Part shown: piece by piece, positions 8,898 through 17,720 of the stretch
Numbering within the stretch: position 1 is the first letter of the stretch
How the letters are laid out: each line of letters opens with the position of its first letter
Assembly: GCF_026153455.1 (NCBI RefSeq)
Contig: NZ_CP110629.1
Coordinates: 1,364,001 to 1,428,000, forward strand
Length of the DNA stretch: 64,000 nt
Direction of reading: 5' to 3'
From: Marinimicrobium sp. C6131
GTDB lineage: Bacteria; Pseudomonadota; Gammaproteobacteria; Pseudomonadales; Cellvibrionaceae
The notes under the pieces: generated by a model
Seen by the model: only the letters and a program-made list of their open reading frames with translations
Databases searched by the model: none
What the model was told of the DNA's origin: nothing
Translations under genes and position numbers: made by a program

Positions 8898-11072
8898 ATG
8901 CTGGATTCGTTGACACTGACAACGATCATTCTGGGAGAGCTGGTGTTTCTGCTCTCTCTGGGTTGCGCGCTGCTCGGTGTGCTCTTGCTGCGTGAGCGTC
9001 GCCATCAGAAAAAAGTCATGGCCGCCTATCAGCGCCTGCGCAACACCGTGCGCACCGAACGGGCCCAGAACCGCACGCCCCCGCCGGCATCGCCCTCAGA
9101 GGGCGATGCCGTGGCCGATTACCTCCTGCGCGTGAAGGATGAGGCGCGGGATCGCTACCGGAATATTACCCAGACCACTCTGCCCCGATTGACGCCGGAA
9201 CATCCCTTCAACGCGAAAATTGCCGCGCTTCGATACCTGTTCTCTGAAGCCGAAGAGCGGGCCTATCGCAAAGAAAAAGCCTCTGGAGATTCCTGGGTAC
9301 TCCTGGAAAAACAACTGTATGACATCGCCCGCTGGGTGGTTGACCGACAGGAGAGCAAGCCGGGACGCCAGCGTAACAATCAGGTGAAACTGCTCCAGCA
9401 GCGGGTCGAAAAACTGAAAGGTTTCGAAAAGCAGGCGCGGGATCTGCAGCGCAAACTGGAACTGAACCGGCTCAAACGGGAAGAGTTGGAACGATTGCAG
9501 GAAGAAAATCGCGTTACCATCGAAAAGCTGCAGAAAATCAATCAGGCGCTGAGCCAGTCACAGGATGGCGACGCCGATAGCCTGCGTCGCCAGTTGCGGG
9601 ACATCATGGACTCCGACGCTCGCCCTCTGGTGGCGCCCCCCGAACGGCGCCTGACCAACATTGAACACTTTTCCGCCGACAATCAGCGTCTGAATAGTGA
9701 GCTGGCTCGAGAGCTGCGCGCCTATAGCACCGAGTTTCCGGACAACCGCAGCAGTCATCTTGAACAAACCATCAAGCGTCTGGAAGCCGAGCTGTTCCGA
9801 TCCGAACAGCACATTCAGGAACTGAAACAGCAGCGAACAGGTACGGAGGCCGGCTCCCAAACGTCGGCACGCGACGCTGACGAGCGCGAATCCGGGTCAA
9901 CAGAACTGGCCTCGAAACCTTCAGAGTCCATGGAGCAGATCGAGGAAACCCTCCGGGTGATTCACACCAACATGGCTGACAGCAGCCAGGCGCTGACGAT
10001 GGCCTCCGGCGGTTTCGGTCAATCGCCCTACTCCCTGGCCGAAATCCAGCAACTGCGCCACAACAACACCCGGCAGCGGAACCTGATCGTAGACCTTGAG
10101 GGTGAAATGCGTCTCCTGAGAGACGCCATTCCTCAAACCGAGAATGACGCCGAGCGGGCGGAACAAACGGAAAAACTGGCCAAACTTGAGCGACTGGTGA
10201 GAGAGTGCGAGCACTGCATTCTTGCACTGGAAAGCGAGGTGGACCTTCTCTACACACAATTGAAGGAACGCGAGCAACAGCAAGCGCACTCGTCCGGGCC
10301 GTCTGACGAGGAAGTATCGCTTGAACAACTGCAATCGGAGCTGAGCGCGATGGCGAACCGGCTCGAAGACGTACTGCTGAACAGCGAGCGGGATTCCATT
10401 CTGAGTCAGTTCGCCCAGGCGAGTGTTCGCGTCCAGTCCATTGAGGAGCTGGCCCGGTGCGTGATCAGTGCCCTCAAACGGGGCCAGTTGGTAGCCGGCT
10501 TTTACCTCCAGTCAAAACTCGGACATGCGGAGTACTTCCCCGCAAAGCAGTTTAATGAGCGCGAGCGGGCCATGATTCGCCGCACCACCATCAGCCAGAA
10601 CGTGGCGTATCTGAACGAGGGCATCATGTTCGCGAGCGACCATATGCACCTGCTGCTCAAGGACCCGCATGCCGATGAACAGGAGCTGCAGAAAACCGAA
10701 CAGCTGCTTCAGGCGCTGATGGATATCACGGGAACAAGGGTCAACAGTCTGGAAATTGAACAGGCCAGCCAACAGCAGCGCCGCTATCTGCAGGAGTGGT
10801 CCGATGGTGCCCACAATACGCTCGTCAATATGGAAATTCGCTACGCCTATCAGGTCGAGGAAACGCTGCGCCTGGTCGACACACTGATTGAACAGATGCA
10901 CAGGGCCTGCTCCGTTCTGGAAGCAAGCGACGCCACCCGGGCGGTCATTGACAACGCCCTGAACGAGTGCCAACACCGGCTACGCAATCTTCTGAGCCAG
11001 GATGAGAGCATTGATGAGGGTTGCACCTGGCTTCTGAGCCATCTCGATGAGCTGCCCAGAATTGCGAAATAA
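8898..11072 (+). CDS. large coiled-coil membrane-anchored protein of unknown function
   Basis: I do not recognise a characterised family. The 724-residue product begins with one membrane helix (about 7-28) followed by RERRHQKK, so the bulk is probably cytoplasmic. Residues about 150-330 and 390-470 are charged, Leu/Gln/Glu-rich heptad-like segments predicted as coiled coil. Residues about 500-724 form a more globular part with SILSQFAQASVRVQSIEELA and ALKRGQLVAGFYLQS, which resembles the opening of a GAF-type sensor fold, then another helical region. A loosely similar partition protein or diguanylate-cyclase-like scaffold is possible. It diverges from comEC across a 165-base region and precedes the DUF2062 gene by 87 bases. 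Confidence 0.85.
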   Translation: MLDSLTLTTIILGELVFLLSLGCALLGVLLLRERRHQKKVMAAYQRLRNTVRTERAQNRTPPPASPSEGDAVADYLLRVKDEARDRYRNITQTTLPRLTPEHPFNAKIAALRYLFSEAEERAYRKEKASGDSWVLLEKQLYDIARWVVDRQESKPGRQRNNQVKLLQQRVEKLKGFEKQARDLQRKLELNRLKREELERLQEENRVTIEKLQKINQALSQSQDGDADSLRRQLRDIMDSDARPLVAPPERRLTNIEHFSADNQRLNSELARELRAYSTEFPDNRSSHLEQTIKRLEAELFRSEQHIQELKQQRTGTEAGSQTSARDADERESGSTELASKPSESMEQIEETLRVIHTNMADSSQALTMASGGFGQSPYSLAEIQQLRHNNTRQRNLIVDLEGEMRLLRDAIPQTENDAERAEQTEKLAKLERLVRECEHCILALESEVDLLYTQLKEREQQQAHSSGPSDEEVSLEQLQSELSAMANRLEDVLLNSERDSILSQFAQASVRVQSIEELARCVISALKRGQLVAGFYLQSKLGHAEYFPAKQFNERERAMIRRTTISQNVAYLNEGIMFASDHMHLLLKDPHADEQELQKTEQLLQALMDITGTRVNSLEIEQASQQQRRYLQEWSDGAHNTLVNMEIRYAYQVEETLRLVDTLIEQMHRACSVLEASDATRAVIDNALNECQHRLRNLLSQDESIDEGCTWLLSHLDELPRIAK

Positions 11073-11159
11073 CGCCCCACTTCGCGTGGTTTATCATCGT
11101 TTTTTCACCCGAGGACAGGCATAATGGCCCCATTATTTTCGGCCGTTATGTGATCGAGT

Positions 11160-11699
11160 ATGGCACGCAAGCTACTACGGCGCTTCATCCCCAGCGCACA
11201 CGCCATCAAGAGCAACCCCGCCCTGCATTTTCTCGGGGACCTGCTGCACGATCCCAACCTGTTTCATCTGAACCGCCATTCAGTGTCAGTGGCGTTCTTC
11301 GTCGGCATCTTTGTGGCGTTTATCCCGCTGCCCGGCCAGATGCCCATCGCCGCCCTCCTGGCACTGCTGCTTCACTGTAACCTGCCCATCTCGGTGGCGC
11401 TGGTATGGATCAGTAACCCACTGACCATGCCCGCCATTTTCTTTTCAACCTATCAGTTGGGCCGCTGGCTGTTGGAATTACCGCCGGTTCAGGTTTCACT
11501 GGAATTGAGTTGGCACTGGCTGATGCACGAGTTCAGCCTGATCTGGAAACCGCTACTGGTGGGTTCGCTGCTCTCGGGGTTGGTCTTCGGTGTACTGGGC
11601 TATGTGGTGATGCAGCTATTCTGGCGCTGGACCGTGGTCAAAAGCTGGCAACGGCGCAAGCTCAGGCGTCGCCCACCGCCGTCCGGAGACAGTCAGTGA
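11160..11699 (+). CDS. DUF2062 domain membrane protein
   Basis: 179 residues with two to three hydrophobic segments (about 40-80, 88-105, 125-150). The text HSVSVAFFVGIFVAFIPLPGQMPIAALLA and WISNPLTMPAIFFSTYQLG is the DUF2062 signature. Function is unknown; family members are small inner-membrane proteins sometimes fused to glycosyltransferases. The C-terminus is strongly basic (KSWQRRKLRRRP). The gene follows the coiled-coil gene on the same strand, with an ATG at 11160, and converges with lolE with only ten bases between the stops. The same neighbour of comEC and lolCDE is known in Pseudomonas. Confidence 0.93.
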   Translation: MARKLLRRFIPSAHAIKSNPALHFLGDLLHDPNLFHLNRHSVSVAFFVGIFVAFIPLPGQMPIAALLALLLHCNLPISVALVWISNPLTMPAIFFSTYQLGRWLLELPPVQVSLELSWHWLMHEFSLIWKPLLVGSLLSGLVFGVLGYVVMQLFWRWTVVKSWQRRKLRRRPPPSGDSQ

Positions 11700-11709
11700 G
11701 AATCTGCCC

Positions 11710-12939
11710 TTACTCGAACCGCAGTGCTTCGGCGGGCTGAACCCGGGTTGCCCGCCACGCGGGGTACAGACTGGCCACCAGACTGAGAACCAGCGCCGTA
11801 CCGGCCACCTGGGCGACATCGGGCCAGTGCAGATCTGACGGTAAATAGCTGATGGGATACACGTCGGACTGCAAAAACTGAATGCCCAGCAATCTTTCCA
11901 GCCATTGAACCCAATCCGTGACCCAGTAAGACAAGGTTACTCCAAGTGCGGTGCCGATACCGGTTCCCACGATACCGATCATTCCCCCCTGGATCATGAA
12001 GATACCGAGAATTTCGCCACTGGATGCCCCCAGTGTCCGCAGAATCGCAATATCCCCCTGTTTGTCCACAACTACCATGATGAGTGTCGACACCAGGTTG
12101 AAGGCGGCAATGGCGATAATCAGGAACAGCAGCAGACCCACCAGTTGTTTCGACATGTGAATCGCCTGATAGAGGTTACCGTGAGTGCGGGTCCAGTCCG
12201 AGCTGTAGTACCCTCCGGGCAATTCATACACCAGGTCCCGGGCCACCTGCGGAGCACTGAACAGATCGTGCACCTGGAACCGGATACCACTGGCTGCGCC
12301 CGGATGACTGGTCAGCTCCGAGGCCGTCTCCAGAGCGGTGAGTGCCAGATTATTATCGAGCTCCGTGCCGGTATCGAACACGGCCAGAACCGCCAGCGCC
12401 TGGACCCGGGGAGCGCCGTCCCCGGCCGGCACAACCAGAATCAATTTGTCATCGGTCTCGACCGACAGTGTCCGGGCCAAACCGGCCCCGAGCAGCACAC
12501 CCCGAGGGTTGTCCGCCAGACGTTCCCATATTCCGTCGGGAAGATATCCGGATAACACCGACAGGGATTCGCGCTGCTCTGGCGGAACCCCAACCAGTCC
12601 CGCGGGCGCAACATCGCGCTTGTGGGACAACAGCCCCTCCAACTGGACGAAAGGCGTTGCCGAGCTCACACCAGGGTGGGCCTTCACCCGATCCGCCAGA
12701 TCCCGATAATCGGCCACGCCGTCCCGGTGATACAGCGCGGCGTGAGGCATGATGCCGAGAATACGTTCACGCAACTCGCGATCAAAGCCGTTCATGATCG
12801 CCAAAACGGTAATCAGCAACGCCACCCCGATCACCAAGCCGACAATGGATACGGACGAAATGAACGACACCAGATGGCTGTGCCTGCGGGACAGTGCATA
12901 GCGCCGTCCGATCAGACCAATATAGCCGGCACTACCCAT
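11710..12939 (-). CDS. lolE: lipoprotein-releasing ABC transporter permease LolE-type
   Basis: Permease of the LolCDE complex that extracts outer-membrane lipoproteins from the inner membrane and hands them to LolA. 409 residues, four transmembrane helices: one near 25-50 (SSVSIVGLVIGVALLITVLA), a large periplasmic domain, then three near 265-395 ending in VASLYPAWRATRVQPAEALRFE. The motif MNGFDRELRERILGI follows helix 1 as in the family. It is the third gene of the operon and overlaps the lolD stop by eight bases. LolC and LolE are hard to tell apart by sequence alone; the E assignment rests on operon order. Confidence 0.92.
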   Translation of the reverse strand: MGSAGYIGLIGRRYALSRRHSHLVSFISSVSIVGLVIGVALLITVLAIMNGFDRELRERILGIMPHAALYHRDGVADYRDLADRVKAHPGVSSATPFVQLEGLLSHKRDVAPAGLVGVPPEQRESLSVLSGYLPDGIWERLADNPRGVLLGAGLARTLSVETDDKLILVVPAGDGAPRVQALAVLAVFDTGTELDNNLALTALETASELTSHPGAASGIRFQVHDLFSAPQVARDLVYELPGGYYSSDWTRTHGNLYQAIHMSKQLVGLLLFLIIAIAAFNLVSTLIMVVVDKQGDIAILRTLGASSGEILGIFMIQGGMIGIVGTGIGTALGVTLSYWVTDWVQWLERLLGIQFLQSDVYPISYLPSDLHWPDVAQVAGTALVLSLVASLYPAWRATRVQPAEALRFE

Positions 12940-13615
12940 GCAGCGCTCCGTCTTCCAGCGTCAGGGTCCGATCCATACGGGCGGCCAGATTCAGATCGTG
13001 GGTCACCACAACAAAACTGGTGCCACTATCCCGGTTCAGTTCCGTCATCAGGGCCTGAATGGATTCCGCCGTATGACTGTCGAGATTGCCGGTCGGCTCG
13101 TCCATCAGTACGCAGGCGGGGGAGGTTACCAGTGCGCGTGCGATCGCCACCCGTTGGCGTTCGCCACCGGACAACTCCGAGGGTTTGTGCGTGACCCGCT
13201 CACTGAGTCCGACCCGCGCCAACATGTCTCGGGCACGCCGGTGGGCCTCGGCTCTGGCAACCCGGCCAATCAACAGCGGCATGGCGACATTCTCCAGCGC
13301 ACTGAACTCCGGAAGCAGGTGGTGGAACTGATACACAAAACCGAGTTTGCGGTTGCGCAGGCGCCCCCGTTGATCGGCACTGAGCATGCCCAGCGACTGA
13401 CCCGCCACCTCCACGTCGCCCTCATTGGCCAGATCCAGCCCGCCCAGAATATTCAACAGTGTCGATTTGCCGGAACCGGAGGCCCCGACGATGGCCAGCC
13501 GCTCCCCTGGCGCCACTGCCAGATTCACCGCGTTGAGCACCGATACCGTCTGCGGGCCCTGGGCATAGGTCTTGTGGACGTTGTGGCAGCGCAGGACTGC
13601 AGTAGAATCACTCAT
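12932..13615 (-). CDS. lolD: lipoprotein-releasing ABC transporter ATPase LolD
   Basis: ATPase subunit of LolCDE. The open frame runs to 13702, but ATG 13615 gives 227 residues, the family length, and overlaps the lolC stop by eight bases as expected for a coupled operon. Walker A GASGSGKST is at 44-52, the ABC signature LSGGERQRVAIARAL begins at 148, Walker B VLMDEPTGNLD follows with Asp172-Glu173, and the H-loop is VVTHD. The FVYQFHHLLPEFSALENV segment after the Q-loop is characteristic of LolD/MacB-type ATPases. Confidence 0.97.
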   Translation of the reverse strand: MSDSTAVLRCHNVHKTYAQGPQTVSVLNAVNLAVAPGERLAIVGASGSGKSTLLNILGGLDLANEGDVEVAGQSLGMLSADQRGRLRNRKLGFVYQFHHLLPEFSALENVAMPLLIGRVARAEAHRRARDMLARVGLSERVTHKPSELSGGERQRVAIARALVTSPACVLMDEPTGNLDSHTAESIQALMTELNRDSGTSFVVVTHDLNLAARMDRTLTLEDGALHG

Positions 13616-14846
13616 AGCGCAAAGCCTCTGCTGGTTCGATTTTCGCAGCCCGCCAGGCGGGATACAGCGTGGCCAGGAAACTGAGGAACAGGGACACCGC
13701 ACAGATGCTCAGGACATCCTGCCACAGCAACTGGGACGGTAAGTGACTGATGAAATAGACAGAGGGATCGAATACCCGCATGTCCAGCAGGCTTTCCAGG
13801 CCCGCCACGATGGGGCCGATGTACAGCGCCAACACACAACCGAGCAATGCCCCGGTCAACGTGCCGACGAAACCGACCGCGGAGCCCTGTACCATAAACA
13901 CGGCCATGATCTGCCGGGCCGTCATTCCCAGCGTGCGTAACACGGCAATGTCACTACGCTTGTCCGCCACCATCAGAATCAGGCTGGAGACAATGTTGAA
14001 GGCAGCCACCGCGATAATGATGCCCAGCAGGACGGCAATGACGATTTTTTCCATTTTTACCGCCTGAAACAGGCTGCCCTGCGTCTCACTCCAGTCGCGT
14101 ACCCGCAGCGCCCCCGGCAACTCGGCGGCCAACTCTCTCATCACAGGGCCCGCCCGGTAAATATCGTCCACCTGCACCTGAACGCCCTGAACCCCCTGGT
14201 AACGGAACAGCCGGCGCGCATCATCCAGATGGATCAGCGCGAGCCGCTGATCCATCTGGGCACCGACTTCGAAAACACCGACCAGAGTGAACCGGCGTAC
14301 TCGGGGGTAGACCCCTGCCGGCGTCACCCGAATATCCGGTAGCGTAATGGTGACCGAATCCCCCAGCGCCAGCCCAAGCTGGCGCGCGAGCAGGCGCCCC
14401 ATGACAACCCGGAACTCTCCTGGCTGCAGGTCCAGAGTCGACCCGAGCAACATGCGGGACTCCACCACCGAGACATCGGACTGCCGCTCGGGCTCGATGC
14501 CCTGAATCTGGACACCTTCCGAGCCGCGTCCGTAGTTGACCAATCCGAAGCCTTCGATGTAGGGCGCAACGCCCCGAACGTCGGGATGTTTTCTCACGTG
14601 CTCCGCCACCGGGCCCCAGTCCGCCAGCTCGGGCGTACCATCAATAAAACCGTGGGGCACCACACTGAGAATCCGCGATTTCATCTCGCGGTCGAAACCG
14701 TTCATCACCGACAGAACGACGATGAGCGCCATCACACCAAGCGCCATGCCCAGCAGGGAAAAGGCGCTGATGAAAGAGATAAACTGGTTGCGGCGCTTGG
14801 CGCGCGTGTAGCGCAGACCGATATGTAGCGGGACATTGATTGGCAT
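13608..14846 (-). CDS. lolC: lipoprotein-releasing ABC transporter permease LolC-type
   Basis: First permease of the LolCDE operon. The frame is open to a GTG at 14879, but the ATG at 14846 yields MPINVPLHIGLRYTRAKRRN, which aligns with known LolC N-termini, so I use that start (412 residues). One helix near 25-50 (LLGMALGVMALIVVLSVMN) is followed by FDREMKSRILSVVPHG, a periplasmic domain, and three C-terminal helices ending SFLATLYPAWRAAKIEPAEALRYE. The stop overlaps lolD. The region 14847-15027 upstream separates it from the divergent PilZ gene and should hold both promoters. Confidence 0.92.
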   Translation of the reverse strand: MPINVPLHIGLRYTRAKRRNQFISFISAFSLLGMALGVMALIVVLSVMNGFDREMKSRILSVVPHGFIDGTPELADWGPVAEHVRKHPDVRGVAPYIEGFGLVNYGRGSEGVQIQGIEPERQSDVSVVESRMLLGSTLDLQPGEFRVVMGRLLARQLGLALGDSVTITLPDIRVTPAGVYPRVRRFTLVGVFEVGAQMDQRLALIHLDDARRLFRYQGVQGVQVQVDDIYRAGPVMRELAAELPGALRVRDWSETQGSLFQAVKMEKIVIAVLLGIIIAVAAFNIVSSLILMVADKRSDIAVLRTLGMTARQIMAVFMVQGSAVGFVGTLTGALLGCVLALYIGPIVAGLESLLDMRVFDPSVYFISHLPSQLLWQDVLSICAVSLFLSFLATLYPAWRAAKIEPAEALRYE

Positions 14847-14979
14847 GAGCGCATTTAACCCTATTGACCAGAACGCCACAAGCCCGGAGCGTGGTTTTCC
14901 CGGGGCGAATACCGGCGCAACACCGGCTGCCCGACCGACGAAAGGCCGCTGACTGAGTGGCGGGATACACCGGCAACGC

Positions 14980-14992
14980 GGTATGCTATACC
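14980..14992. promoter_or_regulatory. palindrome over candidate -10 of the PilZ gene
   Basis: GGTAT-GCT-ATACC is an exact five-base inverted repeat around three bases, about 36 bases before the PilZ start. TATGCT within it could be a -10 hexamer; I see no good -35. Weak call. Confidence 0.3.
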
Positions 14993-15027
14993 TTATTACA
15001 ATGACAAAAGCCTGTTGCGGGACTCTT

Positions 15028-15642
15028 ATGCCTGAACGCCGACTCTATTTTCGTATCGACGACTATCTGGACCTGGAGTACCTGGCCGTCGATGAAGACA
15101 CGCTCCGGCACACGCCGGCCGAGAACCTTTTCCCCGGCGCAGCGGCGCTCAAGACCTACGCGGAGCTGAAAAAGATTGACAGCGAGTCGAGCCAGCTGTT
15201 CTATCAGATCAAGGACCGCGATCGGCAGATTGCCGATTATCTCTACCTGCTCAACCGGAAAATCGACCTGCTCGCCCAGCAACTGATCAGCGAACCCAGG
15301 CTGCACGGGACTCACGCCACCGATCAGCGACGGGTCAATATCAGTGAAGGCGGATTGGCTTTCAGTAACCGGGAACCATTGGAACTCGGCCAGCCCCTTG
15401 CCCTGAACCTGACCTTCCTTCCCACCTACGTTGGGCTGGCCATCTACGCCAGGGTCGCGCGGTGTGAACCACTTCGCACCGGCGGCTACGAAATTGCGGC
15501 AGAATTCGAAGCGCTGACTGACCCACAACAACACCTTCTCAGCCAACAGATCATGCGCGCCCAGATGGCGGAAAAACGCCGCCTGCAGGATATCGACCCC
15601 GACGATAAGGGCAACCTCTACTCCAAAGGAGCTTCTTCATGA
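15028..15642 (+). CDS. PilZ domain protein (cyclic-di-GMP receptor candidate)
   Basis: The ATG at 15028 (MPERRLYFRIDDYLDLEY) is chosen over 14983 and 15001 because those lie inside the likely promoter and because GGGA sits just before 15028. 204 residues. An N-terminal RxxxYLDLEY segment and a long helical middle (about 35-85) lead into a PilZ-like barrel: DQRRVNISEGGLAFSN gives an Arg-rich turn followed by the NxSxGG motif, then LGQPLALNLTFLP and GGYEIAAEFEAL. The type is close to PA2989-like proteins next to lolCDE in Pseudomonas. Direct c-di-GMP binding is inference. The stop overlaps the next gene by four bases. Confidence 0.85.
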   Translation: MPERRLYFRIDDYLDLEYLAVDEDTLRHTPAENLFPGAAALKTYAELKKIDSESSQLFYQIKDRDRQIADYLYLLNRKIDLLAQQLISEPRLHGTHATDQRRVNISEGGLAFSNREPLELGQPLALNLTFLPTYVGLAIYARVARCEPLRTGGYEIAAEFEALTDPQQHLLSQQIMRAQMAEKRRLQDIDPDDKGNLYSKGASS

Positions 15643-15977
15643 CGACGTTTCGATCTTATACCTTGCTCGCCCTGAGCCTATCCCTCGGGCTTGGACTTTC
15701 AACCGCTGCAAGCGCCGACCGGGTGGAGATTCCGGTAGGCCAACAGGGAGGAGCCGAGAAAGCGGGAGAAGTGCCCACCAATGGCATGACCCAGGCCCGG
15801 GTGGAGTCGCGTTTTGGTGCGCCTCAGGAACGCCGTTCGGCCGTGGGCGACCCACCGATCTCCAGTTGGGTGTACGAGGACTACGTGGTCTATTTTGAGC
15901 ACGACAGGGTGTTGCGCACCGTACTGAAGCACCGCCCCCGGGCGGAAGCGGCGCCCTCACGCACTAACGGCGGTTGA
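15639..15977 (+). CDS. small secreted protein of unknown function
   Basis: 112 residues beginning with a clear signal peptide (about 1-26, cleavage near ASA-D). The mature part contains GMTQARVESRFGAPQERRSAVGDPPISSWVYEDYVVYFEHDRVLRTVL, which resembles the SmpA/OmlA-type fold in its use of a MTxxxVxxxFGxPxx opening followed by WxYxDYVVYFE; similar small proteins lie beside sthA in pseudomonads. Function is unknown. It is coupled to the PilZ gene by ATGA, and its end overlaps the convergent sthA gene by 14 bases. Confidence 0.85.
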   Translation: MTTFRSYTLLALSLSLGLGLSTAASADRVEIPVGQQGGAEKAGEVPTNGMTQARVESRFGAPQERRSAVGDPPISSWVYEDYVVYFEHDRVLRTVLKHRPRAEAAPSRTNGG

Positions 15978-17361
15978 TACGGTTGATACCATCCAGCGCC
16001 GCCAGACGATAGGCCTCCGCCATGGTGGGGTAATTGAAGGTGGTATCCAGGAAGAACTGGATGGTATTACCCGCCCCACTCTGACTCATGATGGCCTGAC
16101 CGATGTGGACAATCTCGGCGGCCTCAGCACCAAAGCAGTGGACCCCCAGTATTTCCAGACTGTCGACGTGGAACAGTATTTTCAGCATCCCGACGTCTTC
16201 ACCACTGATCTGCCCGCGGGCGGTATTCTTGAATAACGCCCGACCCACTTCGTAAGGCACCTTGGCGGCCGTCAACTCCGTTTCGGTTTTACCGATAGAG
16301 CTGATTTCGGGCAGCGTGTAAATACCGGTGGGGACATTGGTGACCGGCTTGCAGGGCTCCCCGGTAATTACCGCGGCGACCGCCCTGCCCTGATCAAACG
16401 ATGCACTGGCCAGGCTTGGCCAGCCGATGACATCGCCGACCGCAAAAATGTTATCGACCGAGGTGCGATAGTCCTGTGACACTTTGAGATTACCCCGGTA
16501 ATCCACATCCAGCCCGGTCGCTTCCAGATTCAGTTTATCGGTATTGCCACTTCGCCCATTACACCAGAGAATCGCATCGGCCTTGAGTCGCTTGCCGGAT
16601 TTCAGGCGCAGCGTGACACTGTGATCGTCGGCGTCAATGGACTCGTATTCTTCACTGTGACGCACCGTCACATCGCTGTCGCGCAAGTGATAACTGAGCG
16701 CGTCGGAAATCTCGTCATCAAGAAATGACAACAGTCGATCACGATTGTTGATCAGGTCAACTTTCACCCCGAGACCGGAAAAAATGGACGCGTATTCACA
16801 ACCGATAACACCCGCACCATAAATAATCATATGACGCGGGGTATGCTGCATCTCCAGAATGGTATCGCTGTCGTACACCCTGGGATGATTGAAATCCACA
16901 TCGGCGGGCCGATACGGGCGCGAGCCGGTCGCGATGATAATTGATTCGGCCGTAATGGTTTCCTGAGCGCCATCGCCCAAATCAACGCTGACCGTATTCG
17001 CATCCACAAACGACGCCAGCCCCGTGTGCAGAGTCACCCGGTTGCGAATGTAGAACTCGGTATGCAACTCGACCTGCTTGGGAATCACCTTGGAGGCCGC
17101 CGCCAACACTCGGGGATAGGACAACCAGCGAGTATCCCCCATCTCCCGGAACAGGCTGACGCTGTTGTAGCGAATCAACTGCTTGACGGCGTGTCTGAGG
17201 GATTTGGACGGAATCGTACCTTTGTGGGCGCAGTTGCCGCCCACATGAGCCCGACTTTCAATTACGGCAACCCGCAAATTGGATTTTGCCGCCGACATGG
17301 CAGCGCTTTCACCCGCTGGTCCGGAACCGATTACCAGCACATCGTAGGTGTGATCAGCCAC
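15964..17361 (-). CDS. sthA: soluble pyridine nucleotide transhydrogenase SthA
   Basis: Cytoplasmic FAD enzyme that exchanges hydride between NADPH and NAD+, balancing the two pools. 465 residues, family length. FAD-binding GSGPAGE is at 12-18. The usual redox-active disulfide of this oxidoreductase superfamily is modified: GGNCAHKGTIPSKSL has Cys44 but Thr49 where the second Cys would be, which is characteristic of SthA. The NAD-binding GAGVIGCEYASIFSGLG follows, then the FAD motif FAVGDVIGWPSLASAS and the dimerisation domain with HIGQAIM. It stands alone on the minus strand between the PilZ pair and nqrM. Confidence 0.97.
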   Translation of the reverse strand: MADHTYDVLVIGSGPAGESAAMSAAKSNLRVAVIESRAHVGGNCAHKGTIPSKSLRHAVKQLIRYNSVSLFREMGDTRWLSYPRVLAAASKVIPKQVELHTEFYIRNRVTLHTGLASFVDANTVSVDLGDGAQETITAESIIIATGSRPYRPADVDFNHPRVYDSDTILEMQHTPRHMIIYGAGVIGCEYASIFSGLGVKVDLINNRDRLLSFLDDEISDALSYHLRDSDVTVRHSEEYESIDADDHSVTLRLKSGKRLKADAILWCNGRSGNTDKLNLEATGLDVDYRGNLKVSQDYRTSVDNIFAVGDVIGWPSLASASFDQGRAVAAVITGEPCKPVTNVPTGIYTLPEISSIGKTETELTAAKVPYEVGRALFKNTARGQISGEDVGMLKILFHVDSLEILGVHCFGAEAAEIVHIGQAIMSQSGAGNTIQFFLDTTFNYPTMAEAYRLAALDGINRINRR

Positions 17362-17366
17362 TAGGG

Positions 17367-17663
17367 TTATTCTCCTGATTGGGTTTTGGAGGACGTCGCT
17401 CTCTCTTTACCCTCTGATGCCACCGTCTGGCTGGCATCGTACGCCAAATCGTCGACGGGCAGGCCCGCCTGCTGACGCTCATTGATTTCTTTACATTTGT
17501 CTTCGTCGTTACCACACAGGTCGCAGACGTAATCTTTCTCGCCCAGCGCCGCTCCCACGCCACCACAGGAGCCTTTGAGCGGCTGTCGGCCAAACAGTAC
17601 GCCGATGGACATTCCCACCACCACCAGAAGCATGACCAACAGCGAAACCAGAACCATACCCAT
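17367..17663 (-). CDS. nqrM: Na+-NQR maturation protein NqrM
   Basis: 98 residues: one N-terminal membrane helix (about 3-22) and a Cys-rich segment with Cys33, Cys47, Cys50 and Cys57 (CGGVGAALG... VCDLCGNDEDKC), the DUF539/NqrM pattern. NqrM is needed to build the metal centre between NqrD and NqrE. The C-terminal tail after residue 75 is polar and of low complexity. It follows apbE with 57 bases between and is the last gene of the nqr operon. Confidence 0.95.
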   Translation of the reverse strand: MGMVLVSLLVMLLVVVGMSIGVLFGRQPLKGSCGGVGAALGEKDYVCDLCGNDEDKCKEINERQQAGLPVDDLAYDASQTVASEGKERATSSKTQSGE

Positions 17664-17720
17664 AACTTACCTCACTTGCCCGACGGGCCGCTTACCACAG
17701 ACCCGCCAGTGCGTTAAAAC

